Below, one piece after another: positions 56,284-64,000 of a stretch of 64,000 bases of DNA. The DNA comes from Alteromonas salexigens. GTDB lineage: Bacteria > Pseudomonadota > Gammaproteobacteria > Enterobacterales > Alteromonadaceae. The notes under the pieces were generated by a model. The model was not told the DNA's origin and searched no databases. It saw only the letters and a list, made by a program, of their open reading frames with translations. The translations under genes were made by a program, and so were the position numbers. The DNA is taken from assembly GCF_025628895.1 (NCBI RefSeq), contig NZ_JAOTJC010000006.1, forward strand, positions 190,733 through 254,732, in the 5' to 3' direction. How positions within the stretch are numbered: the first letter of the stretch is position 1; each line of letters opens with the position of its first letter.

Positions 56284-56978
56284 TGCAGCCGTTTGACTCT
56301 ATCAGAGCCATTCAGCCTGCAGGCATGAATGCCATTATTGTGTATTTTACTGGCGAGGATGTGGCTGCCGCGAATGCGTGGTGTCAGCGCTGGGCTCACA
56401 CAGTAAGGGCTGCAAAGCCTGATTGGCTGACTTCTCTATTGCCCTCCTATGACTCGCTGGTGATTTCTTTTAAACCAGAATGCATAGACTTCCATGGTGT
56501 ATATCAGTTTCTGCGCCATTGTCGCACCGTAAAAAACGATCCCAGCGGGGATCCGCAGCACCACAGGGTACAGGTGTGGTACGGAGCCGATGACGCTAAC
56601 GATTTAAAGGAAATAAGCCGGCATACCGGCCTCACCACGGATGAAATTATTGCACTGCACACTGAGACCACATACCGGGTATTTGCGGTAGGGTTTGCAC
56701 CGGGCTTTGCTTACCTTGGTGAGCTTGATCCCCGCCTGGCCTGCCCACGGCTGGACTCGCCACGCCAGCACGTGCCGGAAGGGGCGGTAGCCATAGCCGA
56801 TAGGCAAACGGCCGTGTATCCGAGCGAATCGCCCGGGGGCTGGCATTTACTCGGCCTCACCAACGCCCCGTTATTTGATAGCGAATCAGCTAGTGCCCGT
56901 TTCGCGGTAGGTGACACAGTGCAGTTTGTAGGGATTTCTGAGCAGGAATATAACAACGGAGAGCAGCATGACAACTGA
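56283..56978 (+). CDS. pxpB: PxpB, 5-oxoprolinase subunit B (KipI-like)
   Basis: The 231-residue protein has the cyclophilin-like KipI/PxpB fold, with VQVWYGADDANDLKEISRHTGLTTDEIIALH and the diagnostic YRVFAVGFAPGFAYLGELDPRLACPRLDSPR and VAIADRQTAVYPSESPGGWHLLG. It forms a complex with PxpC in the oxoprolinase. In Bacillus, the homologue KipI inhibits sporulation kinase KinA, but that is not expected here. It overlaps pxpC by 11 bases. Confidence 0.96.
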   Translation: MQPFDSIRAIQPAGMNAIIVYFTGEDVAAANAWCQRWAHTVRAAKPDWLTSLLPSYDSLVISFKPECIDFHGVYQFLRHCRTVKNDPSGDPQHHRVQVWYGADDANDLKEISRHTGLTTDEIIALHTETTYRVFAVGFAPGFAYLGELDPRLACPRLDSPRQHVPEGAVAIADRQTAVYPSESPGGWHLLGLTNAPLFDSESASARFAVGDTVQFVGISEQEYNNGEQHDN

Positions 56979-57924
56979 TAAATGCTGTGCACTCATGGTG
57001 AAGTCACCGGGTATGCAGGCACTTATTATGGACGATGGGCGTGGCGCAGCCCAGCAACAGGGATTCAGTGAGTCCGGCCCAATGGATGATGATGCCTTTT
57101 TCTGGGCGAACTGGCTGTGTGAAAATCCGAGCAGCACACCACAGATAGAATGGGTGGGGGAAGCTGAATTTGAAGCCACTCAGACCATTAACGTTGCCGT
57201 TACCGGCCCCGGTGCTGAGGTCCAGGTAAACGGCAAATCTCATGCTATGTGGACCACACTCCGGCTTAAAGCCGGCGATAGGTTGTCTGTCACACCCGAC
57301 AATATGGGAACCCGTCATTACCTGGCGGTGAGTGGACGATGGCAGGTTCCCAAAGTTGCCCGTAGCGCCAGTACGGTAATACGTGAACACTTAGGAGGGC
57401 TGTCACGCGATGGGAGCGCGCTGGTAACGGGTGATGCTATTCCGATTGACGTCCGGATAACCGAAGATATTCGGGAGCTACCTGAGGCAATGCGTCCGGC
57501 ATATTCACCTGATACGCCTTTTGCCGTCATTCCTGGCTACCAGTACAACTGGTTTAGCCCGGTGAGTCAGCAATTGTTTTTTTCCTCTGTTTATAAAATT
57601 ACTCCGCAAATTGACCGGATGGGCTACCGTTTATCCGGAACCGCGATACAATGTAGTGAGCACGCATTACGCTCGGAAGGGATCACATTAGGTGCAATTC
57701 AGTTGCCCCCTGACGGTCAGCCAATTGTGATGATGCGAGACCGACAAACACTCGGTGGTTACCCCAAGCTCGGCTGCGTCTCCACGAACGATATCAGCAG
57801 GCTCGCTCAGATGGTGCCTGGCCAGCCGATAGAGTTTGAGGCACAAGATGCGGAGCAGGCCAGAGCAACCTATTTACTTAAATTACGCCAACGACAGTTG
57901 GTGACAGGATCGCAGTATACATGA
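56968..57924 (+). CDS. pxpC: PxpC, 5-oxoprolinase subunit C (KipA-like biotin-dependent-carboxylase-like domain)
   Basis: The 318-residue protein has the KipA/PxpC signature, with SPGMQALIMDDGRGAAQQQGFSESGPMDDDAF near the N terminus, YLAVSGRWQVPKV, and DRMGYRLSGTAI with PIVMMRDRQTLGGYPKLGCV near the C terminus. With PxpB it resembles the two halves of urea-amidolyase-like carboxyltransferases. Its stop overlaps the ATG of the class IV aminotransferase by four bases (ATGA), so all four genes are likely made together. Confidence 0.95.
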   Translation: MTTDKCCALMVKSPGMQALIMDDGRGAAQQQGFSESGPMDDDAFFWANWLCENPSSTPQIEWVGEAEFEATQTINVAVTGPGAEVQVNGKSHAMWTTLRLKAGDRLSVTPDNMGTRHYLAVSGRWQVPKVARSASTVIREHLGGLSRDGSALVTGDAIPIDVRITEDIRELPEAMRPAYSPDTPFAVIPGYQYNWFSPVSQQLFFSSVYKITPQIDRMGYRLSGTAIQCSEHALRSEGITLGAIQLPPDGQPIVMMRDRQTLGGYPKLGCVSTNDISRLAQMVPGQPIEFEAQDAEQARATYLLKLRQRQLVTGSQYT

Positions 57925-58787
57925 CAATAGCCTATTTAAATGGCGACTACCTGCCGGTCACAGAGGCGCGAATTTCTCCGCTTGACCGGGGGTTTTTGTT
58001 TGGTGACGGAATTTACGAGGTGATCCCGTGTCACCAGGGCAAAACGATTGGCTTCAGCGCACACATGGACAGAATGGGTGAAGGACTTGAGGCGTTGGAA
58101 ATAGCATCGGGCATGAGCGCAGAGGACTGGCTTGAGGTAGTGAATCAACTGCTACAACAAAATGCGACATTTATACCCAGTGGCTACATTGGCATTTACC
58201 TGCATGTAAGCCGGGGTACAGATACCCGGCGGTTTCATGCTTACCCGAAAGATCTGAGCCCTACGCTGTTTGCCTTTGCCTTTGAACTGGCCAACCCGCC
58301 GAAGTGTGATCGCGACGAGGTAAAAGGATTACGTGTGGCGCTTGCGCAGGATCGCCGCTGGCAACGCTGTAATATAAAATCGACCTCTTTGCTGGGTAAT
58401 GTCATGCACTACCAGCACAGTTATCAAAGCGGGTTGGACGAGACCATCTTATTCAATGCCGGGGAAGAGGTGACTGAAGCCAGCTCCTGCAATGTCTTTG
58501 CGGTGATCAATGGCGAAGTTGTTACACCATCACTGGACCATCAGTTGCTGCCAGGCATAACCCGTAAAATTACCTTGCAGGCGCTGCAAACTGCGAATAT
58601 TCCACACCGGGAAAGACCGCTAACAGTCACTGAGTTAAAGCAGGCTGATGAAGTCTGGCTAACGAGTGCCAGCAAAGAAATATCCCCGGTTACTGAGATT
58701 CAGGGGCAACCGGTAGGCAACGGTAAAGCCGGGCCGGTCTGGTATGAGGCATTGACGGCATTTAATACGATTAAATTCAGTGCCTGA
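57921..58787 (+). CDS. Class IV aminotransferase, D-amino-acid aminotransferase-like
   Basis: The 288-residue PLP enzyme of fold type IV has the motifs SPLDRGFLFGDGIYEVIP near the N terminus, NIKSTSLLGNVMHYQ with the PLP lysine near residue 153, EVTEASSCNVFAV and LLPGITRKI. The sequence resembles Dat (D-alanine/D-glutamate aminotransferase) more than branched-chain IlvE or PabC. Substrate and stereochemistry cannot be fixed from sequence. Its coupling to pxpABC suggests work on glutamate or a related amino acid derived from pyroglutamate. Confidence 0.9.
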   Translation: MTIAYLNGDYLPVTEARISPLDRGFLFGDGIYEVIPCHQGKTIGFSAHMDRMGEGLEALEIASGMSAEDWLEVVNQLLQQNATFIPSGYIGIYLHVSRGTDTRRFHAYPKDLSPTLFAFAFELANPPKCDRDEVKGLRVALAQDRRWQRCNIKSTSLLGNVMHYQHSYQSGLDETILFNAGEEVTEASSCNVFAVINGEVVTPSLDHQLLPGITRKITLQALQTANIPHRERPLTVTELKQADEVWLTSASKEISPVTEIQGQPVGNGKAGPVWYEALTAFNTIKFSA

Positions 58788-59254
58788 CGAATTGTTTTTC
58801 TCAGCGGTGACGTTGTTCGCCTTAATTGCCTGCAGTCAGGGTTAGAAAGTATCCTTGTATTTACTAACTCTTTAGTTGGTATTAAATAGTTTAATGACTC
58901 TATAGTTGCTGGAGCAAAAGTGGCCAAAGTCACTCTGATACCGAGCCAAGTCACGAACCTACCTACCATCGTCAACTTTATTCTCTGAAATAAAATCCCG
59001 ATGCAGAATCTGGCTGATCAAGTCGTTGAAATATTTCAGCGGCTCCTTTTTCTTCATTTCACAAAATAAGTCGCACATTTTCTCTATTCAGTTCATAGTG
59101 GTTTCTTCAAAGTGGTAGAAGCATCTTTTTCGTATTGACTATTTAATCGTTTTTTTTGCATAACCTTCTAACCTATGGGTAACAGTGAAAGCACTGGGGT
59201 GCGAAGATACAGTCGTCATCAGCCGAAGAGGTGAAATTACCTACAAGGAAAAGT
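58788..59254. other. Intergenic region downstream of the aminotransferase gene
   Basis: This 467-bp AT-rich stretch has no clear terminator or gene. It holds an imperfect direct repeat ACTCTTTAGTTG / ACTCTATAGTTG at 58867 and 58897, 30 bases apart, which could be an operator or chance. The promoter of the EEP gene should be in its right part. Confidence 0.4.
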
Positions 59255-60337
59255 ATGGAAGTCACAATTATTATAGCCACGTTCATATTGGCAACCGTAA
59301 CGCTGTTACCTTTGTGGCGCAATCCGCATTGGGTGGTGAGGAGTATGGATTTTCCTCGCATGCAATTAGCCATTGCTGCAGCTCTAATGATACTTGCGCA
59401 AATTACATTTCTTAATTATTCGGGTTATCAGGCCTGGCTCCTGCTTGGGGTCGCGATTGCCTGCTTGATTTGGCAACTCTGGTGGATTTTACCGTATACG
59501 GCTCTTTGGCGTGTGGAGGTAAAGCCGACCACCAATCCTGCTCCGGACAGAGCGCTAAGAATTCTCACTGCCAACGTACTGACGCCTAACCGTCAAGCCG
59601 ATGTCTTGGTTAACCTGGTCAATCAGCATTCGCCCGATATACTCGTGACACTCGAGTCCGATCAGTGGTGGCAAGATCAGCTTGATAAGCTGGAAACTGA
59701 CATGCCCTACAGTATTAAATGTCCATTGGATAACCTTTACGGTATGCACGTATATTCCAGGCTACCGTTAGAGGACATCGAAACGTCCTTTTTGGTTGAA
59801 CAAGATATCCCTTCAATGCATGCACAAGTCAGGCTGCGCTCGGGGGATGTGGTACGGATACACTTTCTTCATCCCGCACCACCCAGCCCCTCAGAAAATC
59901 CTGAATCTGCGGAGAGGGATGCGGAGCTGGTTATTGTAGCGAAGAGTGTGACTGAAAGTGACCAACCCGTGGTGGTAACCGGAGACCTCAATGATGTTGC
60001 ATGGTCGTCCACAACGCGCTTATTTCGAAAGTTGAGCGGGCTATTAGATCCGCGTGTGGGCCGAGGAATGTTTAATACATTTCACGCCAAATATCCGTGC
60101 TTTCGATGGCCTCTGGACCACCTGTTTCACAGCGAGCATTTTACTGTCAGTTCGATAAAGCGGCTACCTTACTTCGGCTCCGACCATTTTCCATTATTAA
60201 CAGAACTATCTTTTAACCCTGTCCAAAAAAGTAATCAGGACGGACTGGATACTGATGAGGATGAAGAAGACTGGGCGAAATCGATCTCAAAAGAAGAAAA
60301 GGTGGGGGCAAAAGATGTGCCTACGCCGGGCGAGTAG
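59255..60337 (+). CDS. Endonuclease/exonuclease/phosphatase (EEP) family membrane protein
   Basis: The 360-residue protein starts with about three hydrophobic segments (to about residue 95) and then has an EEP domain: ILTANVLTPNRQADVLVNLVNQHSPDILVTLES near residue 110, VVVTGDLNDVAWS with the catalytic Asp/Asn, and DHLFHSEHF and GSDHFPLLTEL with the catalytic His near 320. An acidic and charged tail follows. Such proteins resemble the YafD/EEP type; the substrate may be a phosphodiester or phospholipid. ATG 59255 is preceded by AAGGAAAAGT. Confidence 0.85.
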   Translation: MEVTIIIATFILATVTLLPLWRNPHWVVRSMDFPRMQLAIAAALMILAQITFLNYSGYQAWLLLGVAIACLIWQLWWILPYTALWRVEVKPTTNPAPDRALRILTANVLTPNRQADVLVNLVNQHSPDILVTLESDQWWQDQLDKLETDMPYSIKCPLDNLYGMHVYSRLPLEDIETSFLVEQDIPSMHAQVRLRSGDVVRIHFLHPAPPSPSENPESAERDAELVIVAKSVTESDQPVVVTGDLNDVAWSSTTRLFRKLSGLLDPRVGRGMFNTFHAKYPCFRWPLDHLFHSEHFTVSSIKRLPYFGSDHFPLLTELSFNPVQKSNQDGLDTDEDEEDWAKSISKEEKVGAKDVPTPGE

Positions 60338-60431
60338 CAGGTAGCAAGCATCACGGCGTTAGTTATAGCGAACGTGTTTAGCATTCTACCTGAGCCGTCA
60401 CATCTGCTTGCTGAACTATTGGATAGCAAAT

Positions 60432-61694
60432 ATGGAAGATAAAATCAGGTTCTTTCTTAGCCGAACAGCTGAAAGACTGTGGGTTAAGCCTTTAATCGTT
60501 TGTCTCATATCAGTTTTAGTCGCGTTCGTAGCCCAGCTATTTGACCAGCTGGCCCTGGTTCAAAATGTGCCGGACGTGAAAACTGAATCAATCACAATGC
60601 TTCTTAAAATCATATCTGCAAGCATGTTAGTCATGGCTGTATTCGCGGTGGGCACCATGCTGGCGGCGTATCAATCCGCAAGCAGTTCAGCTACACCCAG
60701 AGCTTTTACTCTGGTCGTGTCTGATGATGTTTCTCAAAATGCCTTGTCCACCTTCATTGGGGCTTTCATATTCAGCATTGTGTCACAAGTTGCATTGATA
60801 AATGGTTATTACGAAAAAGCTGGTAAGTTTGTCCTTTTTATCATCACCATCATTGTCTTCGTGATCGTCATAATGGGGTTTATTAAATGGGTGGATAGTA
60901 TCGCCCGACTTGGCCGTCTCAGTACCACAATTGCCAAAGTTGAAAAAGCCACGGCAGATGCGCTTAACCGGCGTGCTGAAAAGCCATATCTGGGTGGTAC
61001 CAAAGCGGATCAGCGAAAAGAGGGAGTGCCTGTTTATGGCCACACGGTTGGTTATATCCAGCGGCTGGATATGGATTTACTCCAAGAGACTGCAGAGCGT
61101 GAAGAATTTCTGGTTGAAATTGCAGTGTTGCCAGGCACCTTCGTAACCTTATCCCAGCCTTTGGCCTTTATACGCGGAGGCGAGAACATGGACAAAGGGA
61201 TTCAGAACAATGCTATCACTAACGCCTTTATAATTGATAAACATAGAACATTTGATGATGACCCCCGCTTCGGGCTGATTACCCTATCTGAAATAGCAAG
61301 TCGTGCGCTTTCTCCAGCCGTTAACGATCCGGGAACGGCCATCGAAATAATAGGTATTTATGTTCGTCTTTTTACAATATTCGCCCAGCAACCAGACGTT
61401 GGTAAGCAGACGGGAGTAGACTACGATCGCGTGGCGGTGCCTGAGCTTGCAATAAGCGATTTGTTCGAGGATGCGATGAATGCCATTGCGAGGGACGGCG
61501 CTGGTACAATTGAAGTTGTGATCCGGCATCTTAAAGCATTGCGAACATTTGCATCTTTCGATAATGAAGATATTAAAAATGCCGCGATCGAAACGGCTAG
61601 TATAGTTATGTCGCATGCGGAGCAAGCACTGAAAACGCCTGCGGAGATAGCGAAACTGCAGGCCGTATCTCAACGTGTCCGTACTGAAGATTAA
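60432..61694 (+). CDS. DUF2254 family integral membrane protein
   Basis: The 420-residue protein has four hydrophobic helices in its first half (about residues 15-160) and a soluble C-terminal domain. The family pattern is seen in LASRALSPAVNDPGTA-type sequence (here SRALSPAVNDPGTAIEII), in GVPVYGHTVGYIQRLDMDLLQ and in AFRSGG-like loops. It has no established function. ATG 60432 matches the usual DUF2254 start; the open frame extends eight codons upstream. The gap to the EEP gene is 94 bases, so co-transcription is possible. Confidence 0.87.
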   Translation: MEDKIRFFLSRTAERLWVKPLIVCLISVLVAFVAQLFDQLALVQNVPDVKTESITMLLKIISASMLVMAVFAVGTMLAAYQSASSSATPRAFTLVVSDDVSQNALSTFIGAFIFSIVSQVALINGYYEKAGKFVLFIITIIVFVIVIMGFIKWVDSIARLGRLSTTIAKVEKATADALNRRAEKPYLGGTKADQRKEGVPVYGHTVGYIQRLDMDLLQETAEREEFLVEIAVLPGTFVTLSQPLAFIRGGENMDKGIQNNAITNAFIIDKHRTFDDDPRFGLITLSEIASRALSPAVNDPGTAIEIIGIYVRLFTIFAQQPDVGKQTGVDYDRVAVPELAISDLFEDAMNAIARDGAGTIEVVIRHLKALRTFASFDNEDIKNAAIETASIVMSHAEQALKTPAEIAKLQAVSQRVRTED

Positions 61695-61750
61695 GCCCTG
61701 CCTGCTAAATTATTACACTAATTGAGACAGAAGAGCTTTGTGTAATCACG

Positions 61751-61777
61751 AGAAAAAAAGCCCGCTTCAGCGGGCTT
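61751..61777 (-). terminator. Rho-independent terminator of fur
   Basis: AAGCCCGC and GCGGGCTT flank a 4-base loop. On the minus strand seven T residues follow, 29 bases after the fur stop. The other direction lacks a T-run, so it serves fur. Confidence 0.9.
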
Positions 61778-61805
61778 AGTACTTGTTTGTAGCAGTTACC
61801 GGAAT

Positions 61806-62231
61806 TTAGTCAGACTGATCACAGTTACCGTCTGTGCACTCACCATACAGATACAAACTATGATGCGTAAGCTTCATTTTATTCTGTTTGGCGACTTCTT
61901 CCTGGCGCCGCTCAATAACATTATCTTCAAATTCGATGACTTTTCCGCACTTCAGACACACCAGGTGGTCGTGGTGATCTTTATGACTGATTTCAAATAC
62001 GGACTTCCCGCCTTCAAAGTGATGGCGGTTGAGAATACCTGCATCATCGAACTGGTTTAACACCCGGTATACGGTGGCCAGGCCAATTTCCTCACCATGC
62101 TCAATCAGGATTTTGTAGACATCTTCTGCGCTGATGTGCTGGTTGTCTGGATCCTGAAGGATTTGCAGTATTTTCAAGCGCGGCAGGGTAACTTTCAGTC
62201 CTGCTTTTTTGAGTTCTTTATTCTGATCCAT
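61806..62231 (-). CDS. fur: Fur, ferric uptake regulator
   Basis: Fur with Fe2+ represses iron-uptake genes. The 141-residue protein has an N-terminal winged helix (LKVTLPRLKILQILQ, EIGLATVYRVLNQFDDAGI) and the metal/dimer domain with HHFEGGKSVFEISHKDHHDHLVCLKCGKVIEF, which contains the CxxC pair and the metal histidines. A second Cys pair (CTDGNC) is at the C terminus. It is close to the E. coli protein. It has its own promoter and terminator. Confidence 0.97.
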   Translation of the reverse strand: MDQNKELKKAGLKVTLPRLKILQILQDPDNQHISAEDVYKILIEHGEEIGLATVYRVLNQFDDAGILNRHHFEGGKSVFEISHKDHHDHLVCLKCGKVIEFEDNVIERRQEEVAKQNKMKLTHHSLYLYGECTDGNCDQSD

Positions 62232-62685
62232 AGCCTACCAATTATTATGGCGTTTCGGGGTAGGGCTATTATAGGTAACTCACAACGATTTGGAAGTAAA
62301 AGCGCAAGCTTGCTGAGTGGTTGGTGGATTTAACACCACAGGGGACAAGTGAATTTTCCCTAAATGAGACTTTGGACTAAAAGATTTTCACTAAAGTGTC
62401 GATATAATGGAATGTAAATGTTACGTAATAAAGTTGTGGGGTAGACTAAGCAGGTGAAGACCACTATTAAATCTTCTGACTCCTGATCGCTGGCGATGAG
62501 AAAGAGCAATAACAACCCATTAAATCAGTCGGTTGTAGTTCTTGTGGGGAAGGTGAGTTTTCAATGTATGAAATAGTAATAAAACGCTTTTTCTTCACCC
62601 CGTACTTAGATTAACATCTCATTAAAATAATAAAGGTATGCGCGTCATTCATTGGCGGTGCAAAATCCACAAGTCGAGATAACGA
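62232..62685. other. Divergent region between fur and the chemotaxis receptor
   Basis: This 454-bp region holds the fur promoter at its left end. The rest is AT-rich and shows no gene or repeat. The receptor promoter (possibly sigma-28 type) lies near its right end but was not located with confidence. Confidence 0.4.
62268..62273 (-). promoter_or_regulatory. Consensus -10 of the fur promoter
   Basis: On the minus strand a perfect TATAAT lies 37 bases ahead of the fur ATG. A -35 is poorly conserved (TTCCAA at a spacing of 16), so an activator or autoregulation may help. No clear 19-bp Fur box was recognised by eye. Confidence 0.55.
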
Positions 62686-64000
62686 ATGCAGTTAAATGTC
62701 GTCAATAAAATTAGCCTGGGCTTTGCGCTGTTCGGGTGTTTGCTACTACTTACCAGTATTCTCTCCTATTTCGGGCTAAGTGATATCAGGCAATCAGCCG
62801 TCGATGTGGTAGACAATAAAATGCCTGTCCAAAGTACCGTGGTGAGTGTTAAAACGGAAATACTCTCGCTGGCCACCATCACCGCAAACGGTTACCACGT
62901 AAACTCCCTGGCTGAACTGCAGGCCAATCGCGAACGCTTTGAAAGCCTGGCTGAGCCGTTTCTTATCCATATGAATCAGTTGCAGCAGTCCATGACCACT
63001 GCTTCCGCAGCGCAGTCTGCTATAGACGGAAGTAAAGCATATGTTGCTGAAAGTAATGCAATGTATACGGCTCTGGAGCAAAAGTTGCGGTTGATTGAGC
63101 GCATTGCCGAGCAACTGGAAGGGGTCTTAATGTCGGCAGATGAAGCCAGTGCGTTGATGCTCGATTTGTCGTACTTAGAGGCTGACGGCCCGGGGATCCA
63201 AACCCTGATTGGTGCCGGCACCAACATCGATAATAAACTGCTGACCATGAATACTGCTATCGGTGAGTTAGCCGCCACCAACGATGAAACAGCTACGCAA
63301 AATATCGTGGCCGATCTTGAGTATCAGTTTAGTAACCTGAAAGTGGATAAAGATTACCTTAACCGCCTGGCCGAAGGCGTGGATGACGGCGGTACGGTGG
63401 CAGCATTCAACAATGAGTACCAGGCGTTAATCACCCAATTAACCGGGGACGAGGGGCTAATTTCTCTACAACAAAGCAAGCTGGCACAAATTGCTGCGGC
63501 GGCCAGCCACCGGGATGCGGCAAATCAGGCCCTAGAAAATGCATTAGCTGATATCAATGGACTGTTCCAGAACGTCAGTCAATCTACCCTGGCCGGTCAG
63601 AACGAGATATTACAAACGGTACAGGAGAATCTGGTTCGTAACCTGATAGTGGCTGTTACTGGCCTGCTAGCCGCGGTCGTTCTGGCTGTATTTGCGACCC
63701 GTAGTATTGCCCGTCCGCTGACTAAAATTAACCGTGGTCTGACACAGTTAAGCCAGGGCGATCTCACCACCAAGCTTGATCAGTCGGGCAAAGATGAATT
63801 TGCTGTATTAGCGGCCCGGGTGAATAGTCTTACCGATAGTTTACGTGAGCTGGTGGGAAATATTCTTGAACAAGAAATTAAGCTGATGGCTATCACAAAA
63901 GAGAGTGTGTCATTAGGCGAGCGAAGTCTGCGTGATGTGGATGCACAGCGTCAGCAGGTGCAGACTACTTCCAAGAACACTCAGGTGGTGCAGGACACCA
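62686..64000 (+). CDS. Methyl-accepting chemotaxis protein, truncated by window end
   Basis: The frame is open from ATG 62686 to the window edge (438 codons), so the C-terminal signalling domain is cut off. The N terminus has a membrane helix (residues about 8-30), a periplasmic ligand-binding region of about 285 residues that is mostly helical, a second helix (residues about 318-340, LIVAVTGLLAAVVLAVF) and a HAMP domain (RSIARPLTKINRGLTQLSQGDLTT). These mark a transmembrane chemoreceptor. The ligand is unknown. The ATG follows CGAGATAACGA. Confidence 0.9.
   Translation, partial: MQLNVVNKISLGFALFGCLLLLTSILSYFGLSDIRQSAVDVVDNKMPVQSTVVSVKTEILSLATITANGYHVNSLAELQANRERFESLAEPFLIHMNQLQQSMTTASAAQSAIDGSKAYVAESNAMYTALEQKLRLIERIAEQLEGVLMSADEASALMLDLSYLEADGPGIQTLIGAGTNIDNKLLTMNTAIGELAATNDETATQNIVADLEYQFSNLKVDKDYLNRLAEGVDDGGTVAAFNNEYQALITQLTGDEGLISLQQSKLAQIAAAASHRDAANQALENALADINGLFQNVSQSTLAGQNEILQTVQENLVRNLIVAVTGLLAAVVLAVFATRSIARPLTKINRGLTQLSQGDLTTKLDQSGKDEFAVLAARVNSLTDSLRELVGNILEQEIKLMAITKESVSLGERSLRDVDAQRQQVQTTSKNTQVVQDT

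Overview
This window is a stretch of chromosome from a gammaproteobacterium, most likely a marine Alteromonadales species near Alteromonas or Salinimonas. The evidence is close E. coli-like sequence and order of the rne-rluC and yceD-rpmF-plsX-fabHDG-acpP-fabF-pabC-mltG-tmk-holB-tatD blocks, combined with genes typical of marine Alteromonadales (DUF3718 periplasmic protein, M2 peptidase lipoprotein, GltP-type symporter, paired RND pumps). G+C looks close to 50% throughout. I see no prophage, complete IS element, CRISPR array or rRNA operon. The genus is inferred from memory of gene families, not from a search.

Layout. 1-6000: tRNA-Asp, lolD and lolE (no lolC between the tRNA and lolD), a convergent dicarboxylate symporter, and a large Ig-repeat lipoprotein. 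6100-11470: astB (arginine succinyltransferase pathway), topA, a DUF2058 protein and a small DUF202 membrane protein. 11520-16340: a phosphotransferase-like gene sitting just behind the rne terminator, then rne with a long leader divergent from rluC. 16345-29311: rluC and a HAD phosphatase, maf/yceF on the other strand, then the long run for ribosomal protein L32, phospholipid and fatty-acid synthesis, folate (pabC), cell wall (mltG), dTMP kinase, DNA polymerase III delta' and TatD. 29320-35303: assorted genes including an M2 peptidase, ychJ, a probable SOS-controlled sulA, and msrPQ for periplasmic methionine sulfoxide repair. 35500-40476: mscS, a duplicated 111-bp intergenic element, yaeQ and uncharacterised proteins. 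40578-43783: dgt, yfbR and alaA. 44003-46230: LRAT-like, DUF2189 and DUF3718 proteins. 46323-53789: a three-gene RND efflux operon. 54163-58787: an OsmC protein, cvfB, and the pxpABC 5-oxoprolinase operon fused in organisation to a class IV aminotransferase. 59255-64000: an EEP-family hydrolase, a DUF2254 protein, fur, and a chemotaxis receptor cut by the window end.

The most notable points read directly from the sequence are: a probable AUU start codon for pabC; promoters placed so that yceD and rluC would make leaderless mRNAs; two abutting LexA-like boxes before the SulA-like gene; a 111-bp element with inverted ends present twice upstream of mscS; an RND pump with an unusual hydrophobic insert; a translationally coupled pxpABC-aminotransferase operon; and a rne terminator whose U-tract merges with the ribosome binding region of the next gene. 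No clearly new multi-gene system was found. Most of the window is conserved housekeeping sequence.
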